Shown here one piece after another: positions 8,777 through 18,216 of a DNA stretch of 64,000 bases. The notes under the pieces are model-generated. The model made no database searches, was not told the DNA's origin, and saw only the letters and a program-made list of their open reading frames with translations. The translations under genes and the position numbers were made by a program. The stretch spans positions 36,209 through 100,208 of the forward strand of contig CAZKUR010000002.1 in NCBI GenBank assembly GCA_964556005.1. Reading direction: 5' to 3'. Every line of letters starts with the position of its first letter. The first letter of the stretch is position 1. The DNA comes from CAZKUR01 sp964556005 (GTDB lineage: Bacteria > Bacteroidota > Ignavibacteria > Ignavibacteriales > Ignavibacteriaceae).

Positions 8777-10180
8777 ATGCCTTATACGGGAATTGCGGAT
8801 AAAACATCTCTTTTAGAAGCCTCGAACATCTGGAAAGAATGTTTGAAGGTTATAAAAGAAAATGTAACTCAATTAACTTATAATACGTGGTTTATTCCAA
8901 TTAGGCCATTAATTGTTGATGAATCAACATTGAAAATTCAGCTTCCGAGTCAATTCTTTTGGGAGTGGATTGATGAGCATTATAATACTCTTATCTCCAA
9001 AACTATACATGAAGTATTGGGCAATGAAGGAAAATTAGCTTACATTATTTCTGAAGAAACAGAAGAAATAAACCAGGGTGAAGAAGAGATTCAAAAAACT
9101 GTTGATGGGTTTAAATCCAAAGAAACGGTTAAAATAAAACATGAGTTTGAATCTCGTTTAAACCAAAGATACACCTTCGATAACTTTATTAAGGGCGAAG
9201 GTAACCAATTGGCAAGAGCTGCAGCAGGTGCAATCAGCGATAATCCCGGCGGTACTTCTTTCAACCCGTTCTTTATTTACGGCGGGGTCGGGTTGGGAAA
9301 GACTCATCTCGCACAGGCAATCGGTAATAAAATTGCAGATATGTATCCTGAGAAAAGAGTTATTTATTTATCTTCCGATTTATTTACAGTTCAGTTTGTA
9401 GAATCCATTCAGTCGAATAAAGTAAATGATTTTTCAAATTTTTACAGAAGTATGGATGTCCTGATTATCGATGATATTCAATTTTTGATGGGCAAGGAGA
9501 AAACTCAGGATTTATTCTTTCATATTTTTAATACTCTTCATCAATCGGGAAGGCAAATTATTCTCTCGAGCGATAAGCCGCCAAAGGACCTCCATGGACT
9601 TGATGAAAGATTAATATCAAGATTCCAATGGGGATTAACGGCAGATATCCAGCCGCCCGAACTTGAAACCAGGATTGCTATCCTGAATAGAAAAGCCGAA
9701 GATTACGGGATGAGCATCTCTAACGATATTATAGTTTACATTGCTAATGCAATTACTTCCAATATCCGTGAGCTTGAAGGATGCCTCATAAAGCTGCTTG
9801 CCAATTCTTCTTTGAACAACATTGAGATCGATCTTGAACTTGCGAAAAAAACTGTCCGGGAAATTGCCACTGATAGAAAACTCCACATTACGATTGAGAC
9901 TATTACGAAAACTGTCTGTGATTATATGAATATTGCCGAAAATAAAATCAGGGACAAAACAAGAAGGAAAGAAATTGTTCTCGCGAGGCAGATTGCGATG
10001 TATCTTTCTAAAGAATTGACAAAATCATCGCTTAAAACCATCGGGCTTCATTTCGGAGGCAGAGATCATTCAACCGTAATTCATGCATGCAATTCAATCG
10101 AGGAAGCAAAATTAGTTGATCCTTCTTTAAAAGAATTGGTGAACAGCTTAAGATCTCAAATTGAACTTAGCTCGTCATAA
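8777..10180 (+). CDS. dnaA: Chromosomal replication initiator DnaA
   Basis: 467-residue initiator ATPase. Domain I (about 15-90) contains the YNTWFIPIRPL stretch that contacts helicase loaders; domain III AAA+ has Walker A GGVGLGKTHL, Walker B VLIIDDIQF and sensor 2 region; domain IV ends with the DNA-binding signature GLHFGGRDHSTVIHA. Length and domain order are normal. The ATG at 8777 follows a DnaA-box variant. dnaN, recF and gyrB, which often follow dnaA, are not in the downstream sequence; an AEC transporter is. Confidence 0.97.
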   Translation: MPYTGIADKTSLLEASNIWKECLKVIKENVTQLTYNTWFIPIRPLIVDESTLKIQLPSQFFWEWIDEHYNTLISKTIHEVLGNEGKLAYIISEETEEINQGEEEIQKTVDGFKSKETVKIKHEFESRLNQRYTFDNFIKGEGNQLARAAAGAISDNPGGTSFNPFFIYGGVGLGKTHLAQAIGNKIADMYPEKRVIYLSSDLFTVQFVESIQSNKVNDFSNFYRSMDVLIIDDIQFLMGKEKTQDLFFHIFNTLHQSGRQIILSSDKPPKDLHGLDERLISRFQWGLTADIQPPELETRIAILNRKAEDYGMSISNDIIVYIANAITSNIRELEGCLIKLLANSSLNNIEIDLELAKKTVREIATDRKLHITIETITKTVCDYMNIAENKIRDKTRRKEIVLARQIAMYLSKELTKSSLKTIGLHFGGRDHSTVIHACNSIEEAKLVDPSLKELVNSLRSQIELSSS

Positions 10181-10293
10181 ATTACTAATAAAAGAAAATC
10201 TATTCTGAATTCGGAATTTAATTCATTTCAAAATAAAAGAATAGATTTGCAAAACTTTTTATTCTTGTTCGGGGGATTTCTGTATTTTAAACC

Positions 10294-11238
10294 ATGCAGA
10301 ATATTATTTTTATCGCAAACAATGTTGCTCCTGTTTTTCTAATCGTTGCCGTCGGAATCTTACTTAGGCAAATTAAACTCATCAACGACAATTTTATCAG
10401 TTTAGCATCTAAAATTGTTTTTACGATTTCTCTACCTGCATTAGTATTTAGCGAATTATCCAGGTTTGATTTAAGCAAAGTATTTAATGTCAACGAGATA
10501 ATTTTTATTTATGCTGCTACACTTGTATCGTTTCTGCTTGTATGGTTTTTGACTATTCCCGTCTTAAAAGACGGCCGTGACAGGAGTGCATTTATTCAGG
10601 GAGCTTTCCGGGGCAATTTTGCAATTGTCGGACTTGCTTTAATAGATAGTATGTTCGGTAAAGGCGGACTTGGAAAAGGATCGATTGTATTGGCATTTGT
10701 TATTCCACTTTATAATGTACTTGCCGTTATTGCGCTTACCGTTCCGATGAAAAAAGAAAAAGGATTGAATATTCCCAAAACATTGCTTGAAATTTTGAAA
10801 AATCCTCTAATAATTGCCGTAGTTATTTCACTGCCTTTTTCAATTTTTAAGATTCATTTAATTAGTATAGTTTCTGATAGTATAAATTATTTGGCTGCGC
10901 TTGCGCTTCCTCTTGCTCTTATTTGTATCGGCGGTTCTTTAAATTTAAAGGAAATTAAACAAGCATCGGTAAAAGCTTTTTCGGCATCAGCTTATAAAAT
11001 TATCTTCATTCCGACGGTATTTACTTATGCAGCATTTTTGTTTGGCTTTAAAGGAGAGCAGCTTGGAATAATGTTCTTTTTATTTTCAAGCCCGACTGCA
11101 GTTTCCAGCTTCATTATGGCAGAGGCGATGGGAAGCAACGGAAAACTTGCCGGCAACATAATTTTAATTTCAACTATCGGATCTGTTATTACAATTTCCG
11201 CAGGTTTAGTTATATTAAAATCTTTCAATTTGATTTAA
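10294..11238 (+). CDS. AEC-family (auxin efflux carrier-like) transporter
   Basis: 314-residue integral membrane protein with about ten hydrophobic helices in two halves separated by a short charged loop (MKKEKGLNIPKTLLEILKNP). The first helix segment APVFLIVAVGILLRQIKLI and the second-half GGSLNLKEI are typical of PF03547 permeases, which export organic acids or amino-acid derivatives; the substrate cannot be told. A G-rich tract lies about 17 bp upstream of the ATG. The gene is followed after 13 bp by the kinase/RapZ fusion, so the two may be co-transcribed. Confidence 0.85.
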   Translation: MQNIIFIANNVAPVFLIVAVGILLRQIKLINDNFISLASKIVFTISLPALVFSELSRFDLSKVFNVNEIIFIYAATLVSFLLVWFLTIPVLKDGRDRSAFIQGAFRGNFAIVGLALIDSMFGKGGLGKGSIVLAFVIPLYNVLAVIALTVPMKKEKGLNIPKTLLEILKNPLIIAVVISLPFSIFKIHLISIVSDSINYLAALALPLALICIGGSLNLKEIKQASVKAFSASAYKIIFIPTVFTYAAFLFGFKGEQLGIMFFLFSSPTAVSSFIMAEAMGSNGKLAGNIILISTIGSVITISAGLVILKSFNLI

Positions 11239-11251
11239 CAATATTTTGAAA

Positions 11252-12624
11252 ATGGAAAAAGCAATTCAAAATGAGCTAATACGGTTATTTGAGAATTGGA
11301 GCGGCAGAAAGTACGAAAAATTCCAGCCTTTACCTTCTTCAGGCTCATATAGAAAATACTTCAGAATATCCTCTGGAGATAGGAAAGCTATTGGAGTTTT
11401 TAATTCAGATAAAAAAGAAAATCTATCATTTACAAAATTCACCGAACACTTTTTGCAAAAAGGTTTGCCGGTTCCTGAATTATATTCTATTGATCTTGAA
11501 AAAGATAACTATTTAATTCAGGACTTAGGCGATTCGACACTATTCGACATCGTATCTACCGAAAGGGAAAAAGATAAAATCCATGGTCAAACAATGCTTT
11601 TATATAAAAGAGCGATAGAAAAGTTACCGGAATTTCAAATTCTTGCACATAAAGGATTGGATTATAAATACTGCTATCCGCGTCAGGTTTTCGACAAGCA
11701 GTCAATGATGTGGGATCTTAATTATTTTAAATATTATTTCCTAAAGCTTGCGAAGATTTCTTTTGACGAGCAGAAGTTGGAAGACAACTTCGATGCTCTC
11801 ACCAAATTTTTGCTGAAAGCTGATAATAATTTTTTTATGTACAGGGATTTCCAGTCACGGAATATAATGATTGTCGATAATGAACCTTACTTTATAGATT
11901 ATCAGGGAGGAAGAAAAGGACCTCTTCAATACGATTTAGCTTCATTACTCTTTGATGCAAAAGCAAACTTACCTGAACAAAACAGGGTTGAACTTTTAGA
12001 ATATTATATCGACGTTGTCCACGAATTTATCAATATTGACAGGGAGAAGTTTCTTGACTTTTATTACGGCTTCGTGTTAATTAGAATGCTGCAGGCAATG
12101 GGAGCTTACGGATTTAGAGGATTTTATGAAGGGAAAACACATTTCCTAAAAAGTATACCTTATGCAATTAAAAATCTAGATTGGTTTGTAAATAATACGG
12201 AACTTCCGGTTAAATTGCCTTTTTTATTTGAAGTTTTGAAAAAAATTGTCTCGTCGGATGAATTAAAAAAGTATAATAATGATAATGAAAATGCAAATAA
12301 ATTAACTGCTGAAATACACAGCTTTTCTTATAAAAACGGCATTCCAATTGATGCAAGCGGTAATGGCGGAGGGTTTGTATTCGACTGCAGGGCAATTCAT
12401 AATCCGGGCAGATATGAGGAGTATAAAGATTTAACCGGATTAGATGCACAGGTAAAAAAATTTCTCGAAGAAAGATCCGGAGTAAATACTTTTTTAGAGA
12501 ATGTTTTCAATTTAGTGGATCTGTCGGTTGAAGAATACACTGTAAGGAATTTTAATCATTTATTGATTAATTTTGGATGTACCGGCGGCAGGCATAGATC
12601 AGTTTATTGTGCTGAAAAATTAGC
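11252..12624 (+). CDS. Sugar kinase (AmgK-like phosphotransferase) fused to RapZ C-terminal domain, 3' end lost in gap
   Basis: About 457 residues are visible before the run of N. Residues 1-330 form an aminoglycoside-phosphotransferase fold with catalytic loop YRDFQSRNIM and metal-binding DYQGG, like AmgK, which phosphorylates MurNAc/GlcNAc at the anomeric carbon. Residues about 370-457 match the RapZ C-terminal domain (FDCRAIHNPGRYEEY, GLDAQVKKF, GCTGGRHRSVYCAEKL), which in RapZ senses glucosamine-6-phosphate. The ATG at 11252 is preferred to an in-frame TTG two codons earlier. The neighbouring MurU-like gene supports a role in cell-wall amino-sugar recycling. The last RapZ residues are missing only because of the assembly gap. 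Confidence 0.85.
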
Positions 12625-12724
12625 NNNNNNNNNNNNNNNNNNNNNNNNNNNNNNNNNNNNNNNNNNNNNNNNNNNNNNNNNNNNNNNNNNNNNNNNNNNN
12701 NNNNNNNNNNNNNNNNNNNNNNNN
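12625..12724. other. Assembly gap of exactly 100 N
   Basis: A run of exactly 100 undetermined bases. It hides the end of the RapZ domain and the start of the following nucleotidyltransferase. The open frame across it is chance: the two sides are different genes. The missing protein sequence from both families exceeds what 100 bases can encode, so the gap is probably a placeholder of unknown true length. Confidence 0.95.
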
Positions 12725-13297
12725 CATCATTTCCCTGAAAAGATTAAATCTTTTTTAAAAACAAAAAATAATTTTAATATAAAGATTGAACTTTCCGATG
12801 AATCGGATAAACTCCTTGATACTGGAGGGGGATTGAAAAAGGCTTTATGGTTTTTTAATGGAGATGATCCTTTTCTTGTTTATAATGTTGATATTCTTTC
12901 AAATATTGATTTAAAGAAATTAGTCGATTTCCATTTAAAGGGTAAATCGCTTGTAACTCTTTCTGTAAAAGAAAGAAAATCAGACCGGTATTTTTTATTT
13001 GACGAAAATAAAATCTTATCCGGCTGGAAAAATATTAAATCGAATGAAATAAAAATTGTAAGAAATATTCAAAAAGAATTAATGGAATTAGCTTTTAACG
13101 GAATACAAATTCTTGATCCGAAAATTTTTTCTTTGATGCCGGAGAAAGATATTTTTTCACTCATTGATCTGTACCTTTCAGTTGCGGAGAAAAATGATAT
13201 TTTAGGATTAGAAGACGATTATTCATTTTTTTTAGATGTTGGTAAAAAAGAAAATCTAATTGAAGCTGAAAAATTATATTCAAGGCTTGATCTTTAA
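12725..13297 (+). CDS. Nucleotidyltransferase, MurU/GlmU-N-like, 5' end lost in gap
   Basis: 190 residues of a sugar-nucleotidyltransferase (GT-A-like NTP_transferase). Visible motifs start at HHFPEKI, which in MurU-type enzymes lies about 55 residues in, then LLDTGGGLKKAL and the metal-binding region VYNVDILSNIDL. The signature loop near the N-terminus is missing in the gap. With an AmgK-like kinase upstream, the natural inference is MurNAc-1-phosphate uridylyltransferase, making UDP-MurNAc in the recycling route that bypasses de novo synthesis; substrate specificity cannot be proven from this fragment. Confidence 0.8.
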   Translation, partial: HHFPEKIKSFLKTKNNFNIKIELSDESDKLLDTGGGLKKALWFFNGDDPFLVYNVDILSNIDLKKLVDFHLKGKSLVTLSVKERKSDRYFLFDENKILSGWKNIKSNEIKIVRNIQKELMELAFNGIQILDPKIFSLMPEKDIFSLIDLYLSVAEKNDILGLEDDYSFFLDVGKKENLIEAEKLYSRLDL

Positions 13298-13313
13298 TAT
13301 GCAAAAAAAGATA

Positions 13314-13356
13314 ACATCTTCTCACGGAGAATTTCACGTTGAAGAGATGTCTCTTT
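13314..13356 (+). terminator. Possible imperfect hairpin terminator after the nucleotidyltransferase
   Basis: An imperfect stem pairs ACATCTTC (13314-13321) with GAAGAGATGT (13341-13350), followed by CTCTTT. It lies between the nucleotidyltransferase stop and the next gene's ribosome-binding site. The stem is bulged and the T-tract short, so this is tentative. Confidence 0.3.
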
Positions 13357-13391
13357 GAGTTCCCATTTTAAAATAAATATGGAGAATCAAA

Positions 13392-13691
13392 ATGAAAGTA
13401 ATAGCCGATTTATGTCTGGTACCACTTGGAGTAGGTATCTCCGTTTCAAAATATATAGCCGAGTGTGAAAAAATATTCAAAGAAGCCGGCCTGAATCCGA
13501 GGCTTCATGGATATGGAACAAACATTGAAGGCGAATGGGATGAGGTATTCAATGCAATAAAAAAATGTCATGAGGTAATTCATAAATTGGGTGCGCCAAG
13601 GGTATCGTCGGAACTCAGATTTGGTACAAGAACCGACCGCGAGCAGACCATCGATGATAAAATAAAAAGTGTTGAAAGTAAAATGAAATAA
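13392..13691 (+). CDS. MTH1187-family thiamine-binding protein
   Basis: 99 residues with the features of the MTH1187/UPF0045 family: start MKVIADLCLVPLG, then SVSKYIAECEKIFKEAGL, YGTNIEGEWDEVFNAIKKCHE and a late RFGTRTDREQT. Members are small ferredoxin-fold proteins reported to bind thiamine or related pyrimidines. A GGAG ribosome-binding site lies eight bases before the ATG. Six bases separate it from the CYTH gene, so they are likely co-transcribed. No TPP riboswitch core is visible upstream. Confidence 0.85.
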   Translation: MKVIADLCLVPLGVGISVSKYIAECEKIFKEAGLNPRLHGYGTNIEGEWDEVFNAIKKCHEVIHKLGAPRVSSELRFGTRTDREQTIDDKIKSVESKMK

Positions 13692-13696
13692 AATTA

Positions 13697-14179
13697 ATGA
13701 GCAGTAAAAAGAATAAAGAAATAGAGTTTAAATTTCTTGTCGCTTCCAATAAATGGCGCAAAAATGCAAAGGGAATAACATACCGGCAGGGTTATCTTTC
13801 AACCGACCCCGGTAGAGTCGTAAGAGTAAGATTGGAAGGTGAAATCGGCAAATTGACTATAAAAGGAAAAAGAAAAGGTCCCGAAGCAGACGAGTTTGAA
13901 TATGGGATTCCCAAACCCGATGCTGAATATTTATTAGAACATTTGTGTCTAAAACCTTTAATTGAAAAAACGAGATACAAAATTGAATTTGATGGAAACA
14001 TCTGGGAAGTGGACGAATTCCATGGAGTGAATAAAGGATTGATCTTAGCTGAAATTGAAGTCGAATCAAAGGATCAGAAATTTCGAAAACCGGTTTGGAT
14101 TGGTGAAGATGTTACCAAAGATCCGGGATATAGAAATGCAAATTTGGTTGCTAATCCATATTCAAAATGGAAGAAATGA
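13697..14179 (+). CDS. CYTH-domain protein (triphosphate-tunnel phosphohydrolase family)
   Basis: 160 residues. The N-terminal KEIEFKFLV is the ExExK motif of CYTH/TTM proteins; RVRLEGEIGKLTIKGK, IEKTRYKIEF, WEVDEFHG and LAEIEVES supply the alternating basic and acidic strands of the triphosphate tunnel. Single-domain bacterial members are usually inorganic tripolyphosphatases or of unknown role; class IV adenylate cyclase activity is less likely. Essentially full length for a stand-alone CYTH domain. Confidence 0.88.
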   Translation: MSSKKNKEIEFKFLVASNKWRKNAKGITYRQGYLSTDPGRVVRVRLEGEIGKLTIKGKRKGPEADEFEYGIPKPDAEYLLEHLCLKPLIEKTRYKIEFDGNIWEVDEFHGVNKGLILAEIEVESKDQKFRKPVWIGEDVTKDPGYRNANLVANPYSKWKK

Positions 14180-14288
14180 AGCGAGAGATAAAATAATTTC
14201 TTGATTAATAACTACAAAAAAAAGGTCCATTGAATTTCGAAGTCTAATTTTCCATATTCCTTTGAAAATCTAAGGCGGTCATTTAAAA

Positions 14289-14860
14289 ATGTTAAAAACC
14301 AAAACATACATTACTCCTGAAGAATATCTTGAGATTGAACGGAAAGCGGAATTTAAAAGTGAATATTTTAACGGTGAAATGTTTGCTTTGGCTGGAACAA
14401 CCAAAGAGCATAATGTTATTATGGTTTACTTAATAAAAAGTCTTGCAACTCAGTTATCTGATAAATCATGCTAGGTTTATACAAATGATATAAGATTAAA
14501 AGTTCATACAAGCGATTATATACTTATCCTGATATTGCAGTTGTCTGCGGAGAACAAAAATTTGAAGATGATGTGTTTGATACTCTACTTAATCCAACTT
14601 TGATAATAGAAATACTTTCCGAATCAACCGAAGCGCATGATAGGGGGAAAAAGTTTGAAAACTATCTTCTGCTCGAATCTTTGAAAGAATATGTGCTTGT
14701 TTCCCATACACACTATAAAATTGAAAAATATCTAAAACAGGATAATAATACCTGGCTTCTTACCGAAGAAGCTGACCCGGAAAAATCTATAGAGTTATCA
14801 TCAATTAATTGCTCCCTGCTTTTAAAAGAAGTCTATAGAAATGTTGAATTTAAGGAGTAA
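14289..14860 (+). pseudogene. Uma2-family (DUF820) nuclease-like gene, broken
   Basis: The first part (14289-14474) begins MLKTKTYITPEEYLEIER and includes EYFNGEMFALAGTTKEHN, typical of Uma2/DUF820 restriction-endonuclease-fold proteins. It ends at a TAG after DKSC, but the frame continues with VYTNDIRLKV, so TAG replaces a sense codon. Near 14515 the frame shifts; the remainder reads YTYPDIAVVCGE, ILSESTEAHDRGKKF and EYVLVSH to 14860. One nonsense codon plus one frameshift in an otherwise well-conserved protein indicate recent inactivation or sequence error. These proteins are common in cyanobacteria and Bacteroidota accessory regions; their function is unclear. Confidence 0.8.
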
Positions 14861-14920
14861 ACGATTAATTCTTTTTTAACGAAAAAATATTCATCCCTTT
14901 TCATTGTAACAATATAACAC

Positions 14921-17900
14921 TCAATCATACTCATCCCAGCTTTTAATATCCAGATTTTCCGGTTTATATCTTTGAATTGCTTTTACAAATCTCTTTGCAA
15001 ATTGGACATTTGTAAATAGAGGAATGTTTAAGTCGATGGCTTTTCTTCTAATTATATAATCACTGTCAAGTTCCACCTTCTCTGCAGTCTTTGGAATGTT
15101 AATAACAAGATCGATTTTTCCATCATTCATGTAAGTTAAAATGCCAGGCTCTTCTTTATCAAATGGTCTGTACAGAACCTCGACATTCATACTGTTTTTA
15201 TTGTAGAAATCTGCAGTTCCCTGAGTACCGTAAAATTTCAAGCCCATATCTCTTAATACATGAAGGTCCTCAAGAAGTTCGGCTTTATTTTTTAACGTAC
15301 CGGTGGAAAGCATAACCGCCTTTTTAGGAATTCTATGTCCTGTCGAAATTAAGCTTTTTAGAAATGCTTCATTAAAATCGTCGCCGAGACATGCAACCTC
15401 GCCGGTTGATGACATTTCAACTCCCGTAACAGGGTCTGATCCCTTTAATCTTGTAAAAGAAAATTGGGAAGCCTTAACTCCGACATAATCCAGATCAAAA
15501 GATGAGCGGTCAATTTTCGGAACTCGTTCTCCCATCATTAATTTAGTCGCAATTTCAATAAAATTTATTTTCAGAGTTTTGGAAACGAATGGAAAACTTC
15601 TCGACGCCCGCAAATTGCATTCGATAACTTTTACGTCGTTATCTTTTGCGATAAACTGCATATTGAACGGACCGGTTATTTCAAGAGCTTTTGCAATTTG
15701 TTTTGTAATCATTTTAACGCGGCGCATAGTTTCGAGGTAAGTTCTCTGCGGCGGCAGAACCATTGTAGCATCTCCCGAATGTACACCGGCATTTTCCACA
15801 TGTTCGGAAATTGCATAGCAGAAAAGATCACCATTATCGGCAACTGCATCCACCTCAATTTCTCTGGCTTCGGTTATGAATTTGCTGATTACAACCGGAT
15901 GCTCTTTATTTAAGTCGGTAGCGATTTTCAAATAAGCTTCAAGCTCATCTTCGGAAAGAACAATGCTCATTGCCGCACCGCTTAAAACATAGCTCGGCCT
16001 TATTAAAACCGGGTAGTCAACTTTTTTAGCAAATTGTTTAGCTTCATCAAGATTACTCAGCTCTTTCCATTCCGGCTGATCGACTCCAATTGTATCGAGA
16101 ATCCGAGAAAATTTATGACGGCTTTCTGCATTATCGATTTGTACGGGTGAGGTGCCTATAATTTTTATCCCCGCATTATGCAGTTTTATTGCAAGGTTAT
16201 TCGGGGTTTGTCCACCCATCGAAACAATTATTCCTTCGGGATTTTCAATATCGTATATATCCAAGACTCTTTCAAAAGTCAGCTGTTCAAAATAAAGCTT
16301 GTCGCAGATATCATAATCCGTACTGACGGTTTCCGGGTTACAGTTTATCATTATAGTTTTTTTATCGAGCTTGTTCAATGTGAGAACAGCATTTACGCAG
16401 CACCAATCAAATTCCACAGACGATCCGATTCTGTAAGCGCCGCTGCCCAAAACAACTATCTGATTTTTTTCTCCCGGTTTAATATCATTTTCGATTCCGT
16501 GATAAGTTAAGTAAAGATAATTTGTTTGTGCCGGGTACTCTGCCGCAAGGGTATCGATTTGTTTAATAACCGGAGTAATCTTCAATGATTTTCTATAATT
16601 TCTAACTTCAAGTTCCGAAGAACTTGTTAAATCGGCAATTTGATAATCTGAAAATCCGTATTCTTTTGCCTCACGCATTAGTTCGGTTGAAATATTATTC
16701 AACTCAAGACCCTGTAGTTTCTTTTCGGTTTCAACAATGTTTTTCATTTTATAGAGGAACCATCGATCTATTTTCGATAATTCATGAACTCTATCAACCG
16801 AATATCCTTTTTCCAAAGCAGATGCAATTGCAAATATTCTCTTATCAGTAGGTTCGGATATTTCTTTATCTAGATCGTTAAAAGTTAAATCATTTCCTGT
16901 AAATCCAATCATTCCCACATCGAGCATTCTTATTGCTTTCTGAAGAACCTCTTCAAAAGATCTGCTGAGAGACATAACTTCCCCGACAGATTTCATCTCG
17001 GAACCAAGCTGAGTATTTACCTGTCTGAATTTTTGCAAATCCCATCGCGGAAATTTGAGTGCGATATAATCGAGTGCAGGTTCAAAACATGCTGAAGTTT
17101 CCTGTGTAATTATATTTTCAACTTCGTTAAGTGCATAACCTAATGCTAATTTTGTTGCGATAAATGCAAGCGGATATCCCGTGGCTTTAGATGCAAGAGC
17201 GGAACTTCTGCTTAATCTTGCGTTTACTTCAATTATCCTGTAATCGTCCGAGTTTGGATCAAGAGCATATTGAATGTTGCATTCCCCAATTACACCAAGA
17301 TGGCGGATGAGCTTAATTCCGATCGAACGAAGCATAAAGTTTTCATGTGCGGAAAGAGTTTGAATAGGCGCTACGACAATACTATCTCCCGTGTGAATTC
17401 CCATCGGGTCGACATTTTCCATCGAGCAGACCGTAATACAATTATTGTATTTATCCCGTACAATTTCATATTCGACTTCTTTCCATCCGTAAAGAGATTC
17501 TTCAATTAAAATCTGGTTTGTAAATGAAAATGCGCGCCGTGCTTTTTCAAATAACTCTTCTTTGTTATTGACTATTCCCGATCCCAAACCGCCAAGTGCG
17601 TATGCAATTCTAACCATAACCGGGTAGCCGATTTTTTCTGCTGATTTAACAGCCTCATCAACATTTTTTGCAGTTTCACTTATTGCAGCTTTCAATCCTA
17701 TTTCGGTTACTTTTTGTCTGAACAACAATCTGTCTTCAGTTGATTGAATAGCTTCTACTGATGTTCCTAAAACTTTAATATTATTTTCTTTTAAAATTCC
17801 TTTTTCAAAAAGTTCTACTCCGACATTCAATGCTGTTTGTCCACCGAATTGAAGAAGGATACTGTCCGGATGTTCTTTTTTTATAACTCTTTCAACAAAC

Positions 17901-18115
17901 TCGGTTGTTATCGGGAGGAAGTAGACTTTATCCGCGAAATCCTCGGAGGTTTGTATCGTAGCAATATTCGGATTTATCAGAATGGAAGTAATCCCGTCTT
18001 CTTTTAATGCTTTTATTGCCTGGCTTCCTGAGTAATCAAACTCGCCTGCCTGCCCGATTTGCAATGCCCCCGACCCCAATATCAAAACTTTTTTTGGTTT
18101 TCCTTTTTTTATCAT
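14921..18115 (-). CDS. carB: Carbamoyl-phosphate synthase, large subunit
   Basis: 1064 residues, normal for the synthetase subunit. The protein shows the two homologous halves, each with a pre-ATP-grasp segment (VLILGSGALQIGQAGEFDYSG; VVLGSGAYRIGSSVEFDW) and ATP-grasp domain, and a C-terminal MGS-like allosteric domain from about residue 935 (LSTGTLKNKAELLEDL, then LVINIPKTAEK). It makes carbamoyl phosphate from bicarbonate, ammonia and 2 ATP for pyrimidine and arginine synthesis. It lies downstream of carA on the same strand but separated by a GIY-YIG gene and two hairpin repeats. Confidence 0.97.
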   Translation of the reverse strand: MIKKGKPKKVLILGSGALQIGQAGEFDYSGSQAIKALKEDGITSILINPNIATIQTSEDFADKVYFLPITTEFVERVIKKEHPDSILLQFGGQTALNVGVELFEKGILKENNIKVLGTSVEAIQSTEDRLLFRQKVTEIGLKAAISETAKNVDEAVKSAEKIGYPVMVRIAYALGGLGSGIVNNKEELFEKARRAFSFTNQILIEESLYGWKEVEYEIVRDKYNNCITVCSMENVDPMGIHTGDSIVVAPIQTLSAHENFMLRSIGIKLIRHLGVIGECNIQYALDPNSDDYRIIEVNARLSRSSALASKATGYPLAFIATKLALGYALNEVENIITQETSACFEPALDYIALKFPRWDLQKFRQVNTQLGSEMKSVGEVMSLSRSFEEVLQKAIRMLDVGMIGFTGNDLTFNDLDKEISEPTDKRIFAIASALEKGYSVDRVHELSKIDRWFLYKMKNIVETEKKLQGLELNNISTELMREAKEYGFSDYQIADLTSSSELEVRNYRKSLKITPVIKQIDTLAAEYPAQTNYLYLTYHGIENDIKPGEKNQIVVLGSGAYRIGSSVEFDWCCVNAVLTLNKLDKKTIMINCNPETVSTDYDICDKLYFEQLTFERVLDIYDIENPEGIIVSMGGQTPNNLAIKLHNAGIKIIGTSPVQIDNAESRHKFSRILDTIGVDQPEWKELSNLDEAKQFAKKVDYPVLIRPSYVLSGAAMSIVLSEDELEAYLKIATDLNKEHPVVISKFITEAREIEVDAVADNGDLFCYAISEHVENAGVHSGDATMVLPPQRTYLETMRRVKMITKQIAKALEITGPFNMQFIAKDNDVKVIECNLRASRSFPFVSKTLKINFIEIATKLMMGERVPKIDRSSFDLDYVGVKASQFSFTRLKGSDPVTGVEMSSTGEVACLGDDFNEAFLKSLISTGHRIPKKAVMLSTGTLKNKAELLEDLHVLRDMGLKFYGTQGTADFYNKNSMNVEVLYRPFDKEEPGILTYMNDGKIDLVINIPKTAEKVELDSDYIIRRKAIDLNIPLFTNVQFAKRFVKAIQRYKPENLDIKSWDEYD

Positions 18116-18160
18116 AAAAAAAATTCTCTTTAAGATAGATAAATAATATAATTAAGAGAT

Positions 18161-18187
18161 TGTCATGCTGAACTTGTTTCAGCATCT
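18161..18187 (+). repeat. 27-bp hairpin repeat, left arm flanking the GIY-YIG gene
   Basis: The element starts TGTCATGCTGAA and ends TTCAGCATCT. It forms an 8-bp perfect stem (18165-18172 with 18178-18185) with a five-base loop. The inverted copy at 18499-18525 differs at four positions, all of them compensatory within the stem. Lies in the carA-carB spacer. Confidence 0.8.
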
Positions 18188-18216
18188 CAATTTTAATATT
18201 TAGGGGATATATCTCT

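Noticed and set aside
11246..13297. A single 683-residue open frame running across the N gap
   Set aside because: The N run artificially joins two unrelated families (kinase/RapZ and nucleotidyltransferase), and the gap cannot hold the missing residues, so they are annotated as two partial genes.
13298..13391. TPP riboswitch upstream of the thiamine-binding protein
   Set aside because: The CTGAGA and ACCTGATCTGG-type core motifs are absent; only a weak hairpin is present.
14472..14474. Recoding of TAG as a sense codon, since three broken genes each contain an in-frame TAG
   Set aside because: Several intact genes end in TAG (at 22950, 46997 and 49112), and each broken gene also has a frameshift, so ordinary decay or sequence error is more likely.
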